The notes: generated by a model not told the origin, from the letters alone. A stretch of DNA of 64,000 nt from Prevotella sp. (GCA_017475265.1 JAFVFY010000075.1:1-64000); one strand, 5' to 3'; positions 8,804 through 17,874 are shown, numbered from the stretch's first letter. Program-made: numbers and translations.

Positions 8804-8890
8804 ATCGTAAATCCGTAAATCGTAAATCGAAAATCCGTAAATCGTAAATCATAAATCGTAAATCGAAAATCCGTAAATCGTAAATCTCCC
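8804..8890. repeat. GTAAATC tandem repeat before topB
   Basis: About ten degenerate units of CGTAAATC/CGAAAATC fill the whole gap between the second permease gene and topB. No promoter could be recognised in it, so topB may be read from the upstream operon. Confidence 0.75.
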
Positions 8891-8892
8891 TC

Positions 8893-10980
8893 ATGGTTGT
8901 TTGCATAGCAGAGAAGCCGAGCGTGGCGGCAGACATAGCACGCATCATCGGGGCTACCTACCGTCATGACGGGTTCTATGAGGGCAACGGTTATCAGGTG
9001 ACCTGGACCTTCGGGCACCTCTGCGAGCTGAAGGATCCCGGTGACTATACGCCAATGTGGAAGACATGGTATCTGTCAGCCCTGCCCATGATTCCCCAGC
9101 GCTTTGGCATACGCCTGAAAGAGGACGAGGGCGTGAAGAAGCAGTTTGCCGTGATAGAGAAGCTGTTTCACGCGGCCGATGCCATCATCAACTGTGGCGA
9201 TGCCGGCCAGGAGGGCGAACTCATCCAACGTTGGGTAATGCAGAAGGCTCAGGTGACGTGCCCCGTCAGGAGGTTGTGGATTTCATCGATGACTGACGAG
9301 GCCATCCGTGAGGGCTTTGCCAACTTGAAAGACCAGACGGAATACCAGACGCTCTACTTGGCGGGTCTCTCGCGTGCCATCGGCGACTGGCTGTTGGGCA
9401 TGAACGCCACGCGCCTCTATACGCTGAAGTACGGACAGAACCGTCAGGTGCTCTCCATAGGCCGTGTGCAGACACCGACGTTGGCACTCATCGTGAACCG
9501 CCAGAAGGAAATCGACAACTTCAAACCCGAACCTTACTGGGTGCTCGCCACCGTCTATCGCGATACGACGTTCACTGCCACGAAGGGCAAGTTTACCTCA
9601 AAGGAGGAGGGCGAACAGGCCTTCCAAACCATCGCCGGGAAGCCCTTTACCATCACCGACGTACAGAAGAAGAACGGCAAGGAGACACCACCGAGCCTCT
9701 ACGACCTTACGTCGCTGCAGGTGGAGTGCAACCGCAAGTTCGGCTTCTCCGCCGAGATGACCCTCAACATCATCCAGCAGCTCTACGAGTTGAAGCTCAC
9801 TACCTACCCGCGTGTGGACACCACCTTCCTCAGCGACGATGTCTATGCCAAGTGTCCGCAGACCATGAACGGCCTCTATCAGGTGCGCTTCGCCGGAGTG
9901 GCTCCCTACGCCGACCTAGTGCGCCCCCTAGGCGGCAAACCGTTGAAGAAGTCTAAGAAGGTCTTCGACTCCTCAAAGGTCACCGACCACCATGCCATCA
10001 TCCCCACCGGGCAGGTTCCCGGTCCACTCAGCGACGTACAGCGCAAGGTCTACGACCTCGTCGCCCGCCGCTTCATCGCTGTCTTCTACCCCGACTGTCA
10101 GTATGCCCAGACCACTGTCCTCGGTGAAGTAGAGGAAGTGGAGTTCAAGGTCACTGGCCGCACCATCCTCGACCCAGGTTGGCGCGCAGTCTATGCCACC
10201 CAGGACCCATCAAACCCACAAGACCCATCAAACCCATCAAACCCCCAAGACCCCCAAGACCCACCCACCCCCCAAGACCCTGACAAAGAAGAACGCACCC
10301 TTCCCCCCTTCGTGAAAGGCGAGAGTGGTCCTCACGAGCCCACCCTCACCGAGAAGTGGACCACGCCGCCTCCCTACTACACCGAGGCCACCCTCCTCCG
10401 TGCCATGGAGACCGCCGGTAAGCTGGTCGAGGACGAGGAACTGCGTGCTGTCATGAAGGAGAACGGCATCGGTCGCCCCTCCACCCGTGCTGCTATCATC
10501 GAGACGCTCTTCAAGCGCCACTATATCCGTAAGGAGCGCAAACGTCTCGTTGCTACACCGACAGGCATGGAACTGATAGACCTCATCCATGAAGAACTCT
10601 TGAAAAGTGCCGAGCTGACGGGTATCTGGGAGAAGAAGCTCCGCGACATTGAGCACAAGAAATACGACCCTGCTCAATTCATCGACGAGCTGAAACAGCA
10701 GGTCACCGACATCGTCCGTCAGGTCATCGCCGACCAGAGCAATCGCCGCGTAACCATCATCGAAACGCCCACAAAACCCATTAAACCCATTAAACCCATT
10801 AAACCCACAAAACCCACAAAACCCACAAAACCCATTAAGCCCACCCCCCCCACTCCCTCCGACTCCCTCGTCGGCCAGCCTTGTCCCCTTTGCGGCAAGG
10901 GTCATATCATCAAGGGCCGCACCGCCTACGGCTGCTCCGAATGGAAGAACGGCTGCGCCTGGCGCCAGCCCTTCGCGTAA
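8893..10980 (+). CDS. topB: DNA topoisomerase III (type IA)
   Basis: 695 residues. N-terminal TOPRIM domain (IAEKPSVAADIARIIGA at 4; NCGDAGQEGELIQRWV near 99), type IA core with SIGRVQTPTLALI near 191, the catalytic tyrosine probably Tyr305 in TTYPRVDTTFLS, GIGRPSTRAAIIETL near 525, and a C-terminal zinc ribbon with four cysteines (CPLCGKGHI...GCSEWKNGC). It relaxes negative supercoils and decatenates DNA. The TOPRIM DxDREGE motif reads DAGQEGE; from memory this variant is normal for Bacteroidales chromosomal TopB. Two repeat-derived segments interrupt it: a Pro/Asn/Asp-rich one near 437-463 and a Thr/Ile-Lys-Pro one near 626-655 before the zinc ribbon. Confidence 0.92.
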   Translation: MVVCIAEKPSVAADIARIIGATYRHDGFYEGNGYQVTWTFGHLCELKDPGDYTPMWKTWYLSALPMIPQRFGIRLKEDEGVKKQFAVIEKLFHAADAIINCGDAGQEGELIQRWVMQKAQVTCPVRRLWISSMTDEAIREGFANLKDQTEYQTLYLAGLSRAIGDWLLGMNATRLYTLKYGQNRQVLSIGRVQTPTLALIVNRQKEIDNFKPEPYWVLATVYRDTTFTATKGKFTSKEEGEQAFQTIAGKPFTITDVQKKNGKETPPSLYDLTSLQVECNRKFGFSAEMTLNIIQQLYELKLTTYPRVDTTFLSDDVYAKCPQTMNGLYQVRFAGVAPYADLVRPLGGKPLKKSKKVFDSSKVTDHHAIIPTGQVPGPLSDVQRKVYDLVARRFIAVFYPDCQYAQTTVLGEVEEVEFKVTGRTILDPGWRAVYATQDPSNPQDPSNPSNPQDPQDPPTPQDPDKEERTLPPFVKGESGPHEPTLTEKWTTPPPYYTEATLLRAMETAGKLVEDEELRAVMKENGIGRPSTRAAIIETLFKRHYIRKERKRLVATPTGMELIDLIHEELLKSAELTGIWEKKLRDIEHKKYDPAQFIDELKQQVTDIVRQVIADQSNRRVTIIETPTKPIKPIKPIKPTKPTKPTKPIKPTPPTPSDSLVGQPCPLCGKGHIIKGRTAYGCSEWKNGCAWRQPFA
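10202..10280. repeat. In-frame AACCCATCA/CAAGACCC repeat in topB
   Basis: Tandem GACCCATCAAACCCACAA-type units encode a Ser-Asn-Pro-Gln-Asp-Pro stretch between the core and the C-terminal part of TopB. Confidence 0.75.
10768..10857. repeat. In-frame AAACCCATT/AAACCCACA repeat in topB
   Basis: About nine 9-base units AAACCCATT or AAACCCACA encode alternating Lys-Pro-Ile and Lys-Pro-Thr, a flexible linker before the zinc ribbon. Confidence 0.8.
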
Positions 10981-11024
10981 TTCGTTAAATTCGTGGTTAA
11001 GAAGAATCTGTGGTCGAGGAAGGT

Positions 11025-12566
11025 TCACCAGTCATCCGTACGGAACGAGGATACTGGTAGTCCGTCGTGCATGAGGTCGCCTACGACCCAGTCCCGCCAG
11101 GCGTAGCGCACCGCCACGGGCCGTGCCACCTCGGCACTCCGCACATATACGCGGTTACGGCTTATCCATGTCTCGGCAGGATGAAACACTCGGTCCTCGC
11201 CGGCTACCTCGAAATTATTGCTGCGAGGTCCGTTCTCGAAGTACACCCACTCTCGCGAACGGTCGAAGGCTACGACAGCTGTGTCTCCATGGAACTCCAC
11301 ACTACTATAGGTGGCGAAGTCGGGCAGTCCCTTCACCTCATAACTGTTGCCGAGTGCCAGCAGGGCCAGCCGTTCTCCGGCCACACGCTTCTTGCGCGGG
11401 TGGATGCCATACTCCAGTCCGGCATCCAAGAGCACCGCCATGCGTGCATTGTCAATCATCGTCTCTGCCTTCAATTGTTGTTCGCGCAGCAACTGGCTGT
11501 CCTTCCAGTCGATGAGGCTATAGTCGTAAGGTGCTATCTGACAGTAGTAGAAGGGAAATTCGCCCTGTTGCCAGTCGTTTCTCCACCCCTCCACCATCGC
11601 TTTCAGCAGCTCGGCGTAGTAGTCGTAGCGAGGCACGTTGTCCTCGCCCTGATACCATATCACACCCTTTATCCCGTAGCCAATGAGCGGTGCCAGCTGA
11701 CCGTTGTAGAGTGCCGTAGGACACCGTTGCTTCCGTTCTTTCAGCAGTTGTTCGTCTGGCAGTAACACCCTTTTGTCCTTTTGTCCTTCTGTCGAAACGT
11801 CCTTCTGTCCTTCTGTCGAATCGTCCTTCTGTCCTTCTGTCGAAACGTCCTTTTGTCCTTCTATTGAAACGTCCTTCTGTCCTCCAGTGAAGGACTCCAG
11901 CCACTCCGCCTTCATCCATGCTTCACAGGCCGACCCTCCGTATGCAGTACATATCAGTCCCACGGGTATGCCCAGCGTGCGTCGCAGTGCCCGTCCGAAG
12001 AAATAGGCCGTGGCCGAGAAATTTCGCACGCTCTCCGTCTGTGCCTTCTGCCAGAGTCCCGCCACGTCACGATGGGGTGTCAGGCTGACGGCCTTGCCCA
12101 CGTTGAACAGCCGTAGCAGTGAGTCGCCACACTCCAGCAGCTCCTCCGTAGCACCCTCCACGGGCTGACCCTTGTACCCCTTCATCGTCATCTCCATGTT
12201 ACTCTGTCCAGAGCAGAGCCACACCTCGCCGATGAGCACGTCGCGCAACCGCCGCTGCTCACCGTCGTTGAACGTCACCTCGTAGGGACCGCCGGCGCAG
12301 GGTGTCTGCACCGTCACCTCAAAGCGTCCGTCACTGTCACTCACAGCGGTGTACGTCCGTCCATCCCACGATGTGGTCACAGTCACCTGTCTCCCCGGCA
12401 CCCCTTTATAGAAACTCTCACACCATCCCCATAGGCGTACTGCCGACTGCTGCTGTAGCACCATGCCGTCGGCAAACACCATCGGCAGACGCACCTCCGC
12501 CCGGCAGGGAACACAGAGGAGGCACGCGGCAAACAAAGCAATAAAACTCTTGATATTCGTCTTCAT
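11025..12566 (-). CDS. Sialate O-acetylesterase-like SGNH hydrolase, secreted
   Basis: About 513 residues from the ATG at 12566, which starts a signal peptide (about 1-24, SFIALFAACLLCVPCRAE); an upstream in-frame start would run through the divergent promoter at 12630. Family blocks are visible: GEVWLCSGQSNMEM (nucleophile serine), GVIWYQGEDN, and EYGIHPRKKRVAGERLALLAL with the catalytic histidine. Expected to remove acetyl groups from sugars such as sialic acid or xylan side chains in the periplasm or outside. Residues about 230-268 are a five-unit Thr-Glu-Gly-Gln-Lys-Asp repeat from repeat DNA at 11768-11884. A TACCTTTG box only seven bases before the ATG suggests a very short or absent leader. 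Confidence 0.85.
   Translation of the reverse strand: MKTNIKSFIALFAACLLCVPCRAEVRLPMVFADGMVLQQQSAVRLWGWCESFYKGVPGRQVTVTTSWDGRTYTAVSDSDGRFEVTVQTPCAGGPYEVTFNDGEQRRLRDVLIGEVWLCSGQSNMEMTMKGYKGQPVEGATEELLECGDSLLRLFNVGKAVSLTPHRDVAGLWQKAQTESVRNFSATAYFFGRALRRTLGIPVGLICTAYGGSACEAWMKAEWLESFTGGQKDVSIEGQKDVSTEGQKDDSTEGQKDVSTEGQKDKRVLLPDEQLLKERKQRCPTALYNGQLAPLIGYGIKGVIWYQGEDNVPRYDYYAELLKAMVEGWRNDWQQGEFPFYYCQIAPYDYSLIDWKDSQLLREQQLKAETMIDNARMAVLLDAGLEYGIHPRKKRVAGERLALLALGNSYEVKGLPDFATYSSVEFHGDTAVVAFDRSREWVYFENGPRSNNFEVAGEDRVFHPAETWISRNRVYVRSAEVARPVAVRYAWRDWVVGDLMHDGLPVSSFRTDDW
11768..11884. repeat. In-frame 30-base tandem repeat in esterase gene
   Basis: Units of GTCCTTCTGTCGAAACGTCC type repeat about five times in frame and encode TEGQKDVS on the minus strand. 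Units differ by single bases, so this is not assembly collapse of one exact repeat. Confidence 0.8.
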
Positions 12567-12629
12567 CACCTGCAAAGGTACAATCTTTATTCCATTTACG
12601 CAAGCTTTTCCCAAATAAATTCTAAAAAG

Positions 12630-12661
12630 TTTGGCGGTCTCAGGGAAAAACCGTAACTTTG
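12630..12661 (+). promoter_or_regulatory. Promoter of TA-adhesin operon 1
   Basis: TTTGG at 12630-12634 and TAACTTTG at 12654-12661 with 19 bases between. No other such promoter was seen before the giant secreted-protein gene at 13292, so this one probably drives the TA pair, the adhesin and the small peptide together. Confidence 0.75.
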
Positions 12662-12716
12662 CACCCTCATATAAGTACTCAGAGAAAAAGGTGGACAAAA
12701 ATTAAAACAGAGGACT

Positions 12717-12947
12717 ATGGCTACACCCATCAAGATTATACCCACGCTTCATGGAGAGTCTGCCCGCAGATTCATAGAGAGGGCAGAGGAAGTGGAAAGA
12801 ATTGATATGGACATTGACGAAGATGACCCTTGGCTATACGAAGAGCATGAAGAGCTGTCGCCACTGCCAGGAAACAAAGAGCACTATACGCTTGAGGAGT
12901 TAAGAGAAATACTCATCAACGATCTGGACGAAGCATACGCTGTATAA
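12717..12947 (+). CDS. Probable antitoxin (acidic 76-residue protein)
   Basis: 76 residues, very acidic in the middle (DMDIDEDDPWLYEEHEE). It lies two bases upstream of a RelE/ParE-like small basic gene, the order and spacing of a toxin-antitoxin pair. It does not resemble the Phd-type antitoxin at 42743 that precedes the paralogous toxin, so the antitoxin half has been exchanged. No DNA-binding motif could be recognised; the start IIPTLHGESARRFIERAEE is reminiscent of proteins encoded beside type II toxins. Assigned from context. Confidence 0.6.
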   Translation: MATPIKIIPTLHGESARRFIERAEEVERIDMDIDEDDPWLYEEHEELSPLPGNKEHYTLEELREILINDLDEAYAV

Positions 12948-12949
12948 AT

Positions 12950-13222
12950 ATGGAGTACAATTACAGCATTACACGTAAAGCCATACAGAAAGTTCGTACT
13001 TTCTACAGAAATGTTTCCAGAAAATATCAATATACGTATTCCAAGGTGGACATGCGGAGAAACATCAATCAGGCTGTGGATGATATGTATCTGATAGAAA
13101 AGAGATGGAATCGTCGTATCCCCACTATCTCCCGCTGGCAGGGCTATCACATGGCGACAAATGGTAGGTGGTACTACGCATATACAATCGACGGAGACAT
13201 AATAACAATACAGGATGCATGA
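12950..13222 (+). CDS. RelE/ParE-like toxin, C-terminally shortened
   Basis: 90 residues, basic, with the pattern KVRTFYRNVSRKYQYTYS near 13 and a final beta hairpin GRWYYAYTIDGDIITIQDA typical of the RelE/ParE fold end. It is clearly paralogous to the protein at 43006-43302. The paralog continues for eight more residues (CHAQNMHE); here the Cys codon TGC is TGA, but the next bases still match that tail, so this copy was truncated by one substitution. No promoter was found between it and the downstream adhesin gene. Confidence 0.65.
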   Translation: MEYNYSITRKAIQKVRTFYRNVSRKYQYTYSKVDMRRNINQAVDDMYLIEKRWNRRIPTISRWQGYHMATNGRWYYAYTIDGDIITIQDA

Positions 13223-13291
13223 CACGCACAGAATATGCATGAATGATTAAGACTACAATTCACTTTTTATATTAACTAAACACTTTTTATT

Positions 13292-16200
13292 ATGAGAAAA
13301 CTAAAACTATTATTCGCAGCATGCACCTTGTTTGGGGCAATGACTGCAAGTGCTCAGGTGATTATTGAAACTGACCTCACAAGTCAGTTCAATAGCTTAG
13401 CAACCACAAAATGGACGGGATCGTCTGGTCAAGTCGGTTGGGCAGCACCAGAGGTGACCACTAATTCTGGATTAAAAGTCGCTGCCTGGGAAAGGTATAA
13501 TGGCAGCTGTGATTGGACAGGAGACATTATGTATTCAACGGTGACAGGACTTCCTGCTGGTACTTATAAGATTGAATTATATGGTGCTGCAGCCTTTACT
13601 TTTGGCCGCGGTTTCGGCTCAACTGCTTTTACAGGTGATTTTTCTGTTGACAACAACACAAAGTACAAGGAGAATGATCATATTGACGAGAATACTGGTG
13701 TAACGCTTTATGCTACCACATCAGAGGGTACTGTCTCTCAGGAAATTCCCATCTACTATGCCACCAACTTTAACACTTCTGGTATTGCAACAGCAACATT
13801 AAATAATGTAGTGGTAGGAAGCACCGGTGAGATTAAGATTGGTCTGTCAAAGACTTCCACTTCTACTAACTGGCATGTTGTTCAGCTGAAGGGAGTGACT
13901 GCCATGATAGATGCAGAAGCAGCTTTTGCTGTATATAAAGAAGACGCTGAAGGTTTGTACAGTAGTCCAATGAATGCAACAGTACTTAGCGAACTTCAGA
14001 CCGCTGCTAATGTAGATTTGAGCGCTGCTGGTTCCGATGAATATAAAACTGCTATTGAGACCTTAGCGGAAAAGCTTGCAGCTGCCAAAGCATCTGTCAG
14101 TGCATACGCTAATGCCAAGGCATATCTTGATGAAGCAGAATCAATTCTTGCAGGTACCAATGTTTACTCTGCAACGGCTTATGCTACATATTACTCAGAG
14201 CCAAAAGCAAAGTATGAGGCCAGGACATTGACTACTGAAGAAGGGAATGCACTGGTGAAGACTTCAACGGGATGGCATACGGCAAATACTATTGATGACA
14301 TTCTTCTATCAGTCTGGACTATTGGTGGCGAACAAGCTAAGGATTACGACAAGAGTCTTTACATCAACACATGGTCGGTAGAAGGTGTCAGCGATGGCTC
14401 AGAATTCCTTACTCCTTTCTTTGAGTATTGGGTTGAAGATGCCAAGAGCCTCGGTGCAACAAATCTTGTGGCTACAATGACAGGACTTAAAGCCAACACA
14501 ACCTATTCATTTACCATTCGTGCCCGCGTACGTCAGACTAACAATCAGACAAAGATAGCCAATGGAATAACCATGAAAGTTGGAGATGGTGATGCTGTCG
14601 ATATTTCTGCAGGAACCATATTCAAAACAGGTCCGTTCTATATTGGCAACTTCTCTGCTGTTGGTGAGACCGATGCTGATGGTAAGTTGACTGCAACTAT
14701 TACCGTTGCTGAGAACTCGAATATCTCATGGCTATCGTTCTACAATTGTAAGTATACTGAGGGCGAAGACCTTTCAGCTTATATTGCTGACTACGAGTTT
14801 GCACTGAGCACGGCTGAAGATTGCAGAGATAACGCAGCCTATGCTGCTGTCACTGGTAAGGAGAGAGCAGACCTCTTGTCAGCAATTACCACTTATGGAA
14901 GCGTAGATAATACTGATAAGGCCGCTCTGATTGCAGCTAAGACTGCTTTGGAAACAGCATCGAACACCTTCGTTGCAGCTGCTCCTAACTACAACTCCTT
15001 TGCTGAACTGAATGCTAACGTTGCTTCAACGCTGGGTGTGGCATTGCCAACCATCAGTGAGACAACGGTTGCCGCTGACCTTCCTGCTGTTATTGAGCCA
15101 ATTATTGTAGCAGAATACACTGCAGCAAAGGCTTACGCTCAAGACTACACCAGCAAACTTGGCGAATGGACTAACGCTCCTGGAACCAACAAGGGCGAGA
15201 GTTGGGATGGATCTTCCGATGACACATATTATGACGAGTACAATAAGACCGCCCGTGCCATGACCCAGACCGTCATACTGCCCCCAGGCGACTATGCTCT
15301 CATTGCCAAAGGACGTGGGTCTGTGAATGGCCGTCTTACTTTGACTGTCGGAACAGAGACTGTCACCTTCCCCCACAAGAGTTCAACTGGTCGCGGTATC
15401 GCTACTGACGGCACTGCTACTTTCGCAGATGATGCAACCTATGCCAACAGCAATAATGGACGTGGTTGGGAGTATCGCGTGCTGACATTCACATCTGATG
15501 GTGTGACACCCACCGAACTGACCTTCAACTGGACAACAGCCAGCAGCAACTGGTGCGGCCTTGATGACATCGAACTGCTTTGCAATCCTGTAACCATTAC
15601 TTCTGCATATCTTGCTGGTTCCTTCAATGGATGGAGCACGACTGATTTAGAGATGACACAGGTCGGCGAGACGAACAGTTATTCTTGTGAACTTGACATT
15701 GATGATCTTGCTGATGTGACCTTCAAGCCCGTCATCAACGGTAACTGGATGGCATTCGGCCAATTCACAATGGATGAAAGCAATCCTGCAGGATGGCTCG
15801 AAGATGCTGGCGATTCAGACAATCACAACATCAAGCTGAACAATTCCACTACAGGATACAAGACCTACACTGTGACTGCCACCTGGACTCCCAGCCTTGA
15901 TGTCACTGCAGGATGGACGCTGAAGATTGAGGGCAAGGACGAGCGTACCAAGAACACGTACACTGTGAACTTTGTCAAAGGCTGGAGCGACTGGAGCACA
16001 GTCTATGCATACGCTTGGAACGACAATGGGCCTGTTACTGCCGCTTGGCCAGGCGAAGAAATGACAGCCTCTACGGATACAAAGTATGGCTTTACAGTCT
16101 ATACCCTTTCGTTTAACAGCTACACAGCACCCACGAAGGTACAGTTCAATGTTGGTAACGATAGTCACAAGATTGACAATCTCGATTTCACCGATGGCAT

Positions 16201-16765
16201 GACCTATGAAGGTGTCACCTTCGAGGACTTTACGGTCACAGATGCAGGCTGGGCTACTGCCAAGACCACGAACAATGTTACATTCACAGACGTGGAAGGT
16301 CTGAAGGCATATATCGCTACTCTGTCTGGAACGACTGTTACTCTGACTGAGGCTACCACAGTTCCTGCCAACACACCTATCGTACTGAAGGGTGTGAGTG
16401 CAAAGGCTGCTGTTGTTGAGACTGCAGACGCTGTTGCTAACAACGCCCTGACATGGTATGACGAATATAAAGTAAATGATGACTATGCACATATCTATGC
16501 TTTGACTATAGATAAAAATGATGGTAAGGCAAAGTTTGCCCGCGTTGAAAATGGCGTGACATTCTCCAACAAGGCTGTTATCGAATTGATTGGTGCTACT
16601 GCCCGTGAGAGCTTTGATGTTGTATTCGCAGGTGAAACCACTGGCATCAACGCTATCGTTGCCGAGCAGAACGCTGAGGGCATCTACAACATGAACGGTC
16701 AGCGCGTGACTGCTCCTACAAAGGGTCTTTACATCGTGAATGGCAAGAAGATCATTCTGAAGTAA
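13292..16765 (+). CDS. Giant secreted multidomain protein 1 (CBM26-like, sorting tail)
   Basis: 1157 residues, signal peptide 1-22. From N to C: a beta-sandwich (about 23-205), Ala/Glu/Lys-rich helices of FIVAR type (about 205-285), a second beta-sandwich (about 290-495), helices (about 500-620), a third sandwich (about 630-770), a SusE/CBM48-like module starting YLAGSFNGWSTTD at 771, a starch-binding CBM26-like module with YAYAWNDNG and AAWPGEEM at about 889-985, and a C-terminal beta domain ending in GLYIVNGKKIILK. No catalytic motif seen. Likely a surface-exposed, carbohydrate-binding adhesin exported by the type IX route (inference from the tail). The small acidic peptide gene follows after 48 bases. 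Confidence 0.8.
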   Translation: MRKLKLLFAACTLFGAMTASAQVIIETDLTSQFNSLATTKWTGSSGQVGWAAPEVTTNSGLKVAAWERYNGSCDWTGDIMYSTVTGLPAGTYKIELYGAAAFTFGRGFGSTAFTGDFSVDNNTKYKENDHIDENTGVTLYATTSEGTVSQEIPIYYATNFNTSGIATATLNNVVVGSTGEIKIGLSKTSTSTNWHVVQLKGVTAMIDAEAAFAVYKEDAEGLYSSPMNATVLSELQTAANVDLSAAGSDEYKTAIETLAEKLAAAKASVSAYANAKAYLDEAESILAGTNVYSATAYATYYSEPKAKYEARTLTTEEGNALVKTSTGWHTANTIDDILLSVWTIGGEQAKDYDKSLYINTWSVEGVSDGSEFLTPFFEYWVEDAKSLGATNLVATMTGLKANTTYSFTIRARVRQTNNQTKIANGITMKVGDGDAVDISAGTIFKTGPFYIGNFSAVGETDADGKLTATITVAENSNISWLSFYNCKYTEGEDLSAYIADYEFALSTAEDCRDNAAYAAVTGKERADLLSAITTYGSVDNTDKAALIAAKTALETASNTFVAAAPNYNSFAELNANVASTLGVALPTISETTVAADLPAVIEPIIVAEYTAAKAYAQDYTSKLGEWTNAPGTNKGESWDGSSDDTYYDEYNKTARAMTQTVILPPGDYALIAKGRGSVNGRLTLTVGTETVTFPHKSSTGRGIATDGTATFADDATYANSNNGRGWEYRVLTFTSDGVTPTELTFNWTTASSNWCGLDDIELLCNPVTITSAYLAGSFNGWSTTDLEMTQVGETNSYSCELDIDDLADVTFKPVINGNWMAFGQFTMDESNPAGWLEDAGDSDNHNIKLNNSTTGYKTYTVTATWTPSLDVTAGWTLKIEGKDERTKNTYTVNFVKGWSDWSTVYAYAWNDNGPVTAAWPGEEMTASTDTKYGFTVYTLSFNSYTAPTKVQFNVGNDSHKIDNLDFTDGMTYEGVTFEDFTVTDAGWATAKTTNNVTFTDVEGLKAYIATLSGTTVTLTEATTVPANTPIVLKGVSAKAAVVETADAVANNALTWYDEYKVNDDYAHIYALTIDKNDGKAKFARVENGVTFSNKAVIELIGATARESFDVVFAGETTGINAIVAEQNAEGIYNMNGQRVTAPTKGLYIVNGKKIILK

Positions 16766-16813
16766 TCTGCATGACGTAAATAGAATTAATAACCTTTTAA
16801 AAAGAAGATTAAT

Positions 16814-16987
16814 ATGAAAAAGATATATTTGAGTCCAGAGATTAGCCAGATGCTGGGTGAAACGGAAGAAATGATAGCTACTTCAAATCCAGATGGCTTT
16901 AAAGGTGGTCTTGATAATAATGATAAAATCACAACGCCTGACGATATGCTCTCCCGTCGCAACAATGTCTGGGACGATGAGGAATAA
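16814..16987 (+). CDS. Small acidic peptide 1 of the SRR-W-DEE family
   Basis: 57 residues. Begins MKKIYLSPEI, has MIATSNPDG in the middle and ends MLSRRNNVWDDEE. The same plan (K-x-Y-x-x-P start, Ala-Ser/Thr-Ser-Asn centre, Ser-Arg-Arg then Trp and an acidic end) occurs in the genes at 21167, 24966, 41881 and 47788, each directly after a giant secreted-protein gene and before a GGGCGCAG hairpin. No signal peptide or membrane segment. I do not recognise a characterised family. Candidate roles are an adhesin partner, a regulator, or a precursor peptide. Confidence 0.75.
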   Translation: MKKIYLSPEISQMLGETEEMIATSNPDGFKGGLDNNDKITTPDDMLSRRNNVWDDEE

Positions 16988-17028
16988 AACACCGCAACGC
17001 TACTAAGCGTTGCCCAAACTCCACGATA

Positions 17029-17076
17029 CGGGGCGCAGCTGCACACAAGGTGCGGTCTGCGCCCCGACTGTTTTAT
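17029..17076 (+). terminator. GGGGCGCAG...CTGCGCCCC terminator of operon 1
   Basis: GGGGCGCAG at 17030-17038 pairs with CTGCGCCCC at 17058-17066, followed by GACTGTTTTATTT. First of six related hairpins in the window. Confidence 0.8.
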
Positions 17077-17161
17077 TTCCTTGTCAAACCCAGCTGGAAA
17101 AATAACTTGGGACGTTTTTAATGGAACACAAAGACACAAAGACACAAAGATTTCTGTTTTG

Positions 17162-17614
17162 CTCATCAAAAATCTTAAAAACAGCCGTCAGCCGTCATAT
17201 TTGGTGTTAACTCGCAGAATACCAGAAGATTATCCTATGACGGCTTGTCTGTTAAGCCGTCATATAGCCGTCATAATTCCAGCTCCCCTTACCTTTCTCC
17301 TACCATCATAGCCGTTCTCTCTCGCCATCAGAGCGGCAGTTTCCCATAGTTTCAACGGAGGAAACTAACTGTTTCCACAAGAGAAACAGTTTGTTTCTAC
17401 CGTGGAAACAGTTTGTTTCAAATATTATTGCTGTTGTGAAACACCGTTTAAATCAGTAAGTTACCTTACTATTGCCTACATTTTTGACTACTTATCCATC
17501 AAAAATGAGGGCTATATGACGGCTATATGATGGCTTAAAAGGTAAGCCATCATAGGATAATATTTTGTAAACCAATGATATAACTATAAGAATGACGGCT
17601 TGAGCCATTTTTTT
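17162..17614. repeat. Structured non-coding repeat element A, copy 1
   Basis: About 453 bases nearly identical in plan to 49266-49729. It contains many copies of AGCCGTCAT and several hairpins: TATGACGGCTT/AAGCCGTCATA, GTTTC/GAAAC, a double hairpin GTTTCCAC...GTGGAAAC at 17371-17409, AGTAAG/CTTACT and TATGATGGCTT/AAGCCATCATA. Outer arms ATTATCCTATGACGGCTT (17229-17246) and AAGCCATCATAGGATAAT (17544-17561) are inverted repeats. It could be a mobile element remnant or a structured RNA. The gene-free stretch 17077-18012 otherwise holds the fragments listed separately. Confidence 0.8.
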
Positions 17615-17716
17615 CAAATATTTTTTGAGAATCTTCTTACCGTTCACCTTCAGATCGTGCAAAGCCTCCTGCTGCAGCTCCTCTACGTAATCGTCAAAAG
17701 CTCTTCGTGTTAAGAA
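17492..17716 (-). pseudogene. Open gene-fragment on minus strand, unknown
   Basis: A frame of 74 codons without an obvious start is open on the minus strand. Its first part (RRAFDDYVEELQQEALHDL near the 17700 end) has the composition of a real soluble protein end, and its last part runs into element A and begins MAQAVILIVISLVY, which is also open in copy 2 of the element. It may be the 3' remnant of a lost gene next to the element. No family recognised. Confidence 0.25.
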
Positions 17717-17760
17717 TCAAAACCATTGATTGGTCCTCGTGATTCTCATGAATAATTCAT
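17706..17760. repeat. Partial copy of TGAATTATTCAT repeat (element D)
   Basis: TGTTAAGAATCAAAACCATT and ATTCTCATGAATAATTCAT match the right half of the element at 42221-42380. Truncated copy in the gene-free stretch before the 18 kb operon. Confidence 0.65.
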
Positions 17761-17828
17761 GCGCAGCACGAAATGCTAAAGAAAACAAAACAATTTTTGC
17801 CCGTAATAGTAAAAAATTATCAAAATTC

Positions 17829-17859
17829 TTTGTCGTTTAGCAAATAGTTAGTACCTTTG
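17829..17859 (+). promoter_or_regulatory. Promoter of adhesin operon 2
   Basis: TTTG at 17829-17832 and TACCTTTG at 17852-17859, 19 bases apart. The leader to the ATG at 18013 is about 145 bases, long for this group, and includes a CCGCC...GGCGG hairpin at about 17878-17906. Confidence 0.7.
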
Positions 17860-17874
17860 CCGCGCATACCCCTT

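Noticed and set aside
8893..10980. DAGQEGE in place of DxDREGE in TopB taken as loss of the TOPRIM active site
   Set aside because: From memory, this variant is usual in chromosomal TopB of Bacteroidales, and the catalytic tyrosine and zinc ribbon are intact.
12567..12698. N-terminal extension of the esterase
   Set aside because: It would precede a clear signal peptide and overlap the divergent promoter at 12630-12661.
17081..17311. Plus-strand open frame of 76 codons inside the gene-free stretch
   Set aside because: It runs through structured element A; copy 2 does not keep this frame and composition is not protein-like.
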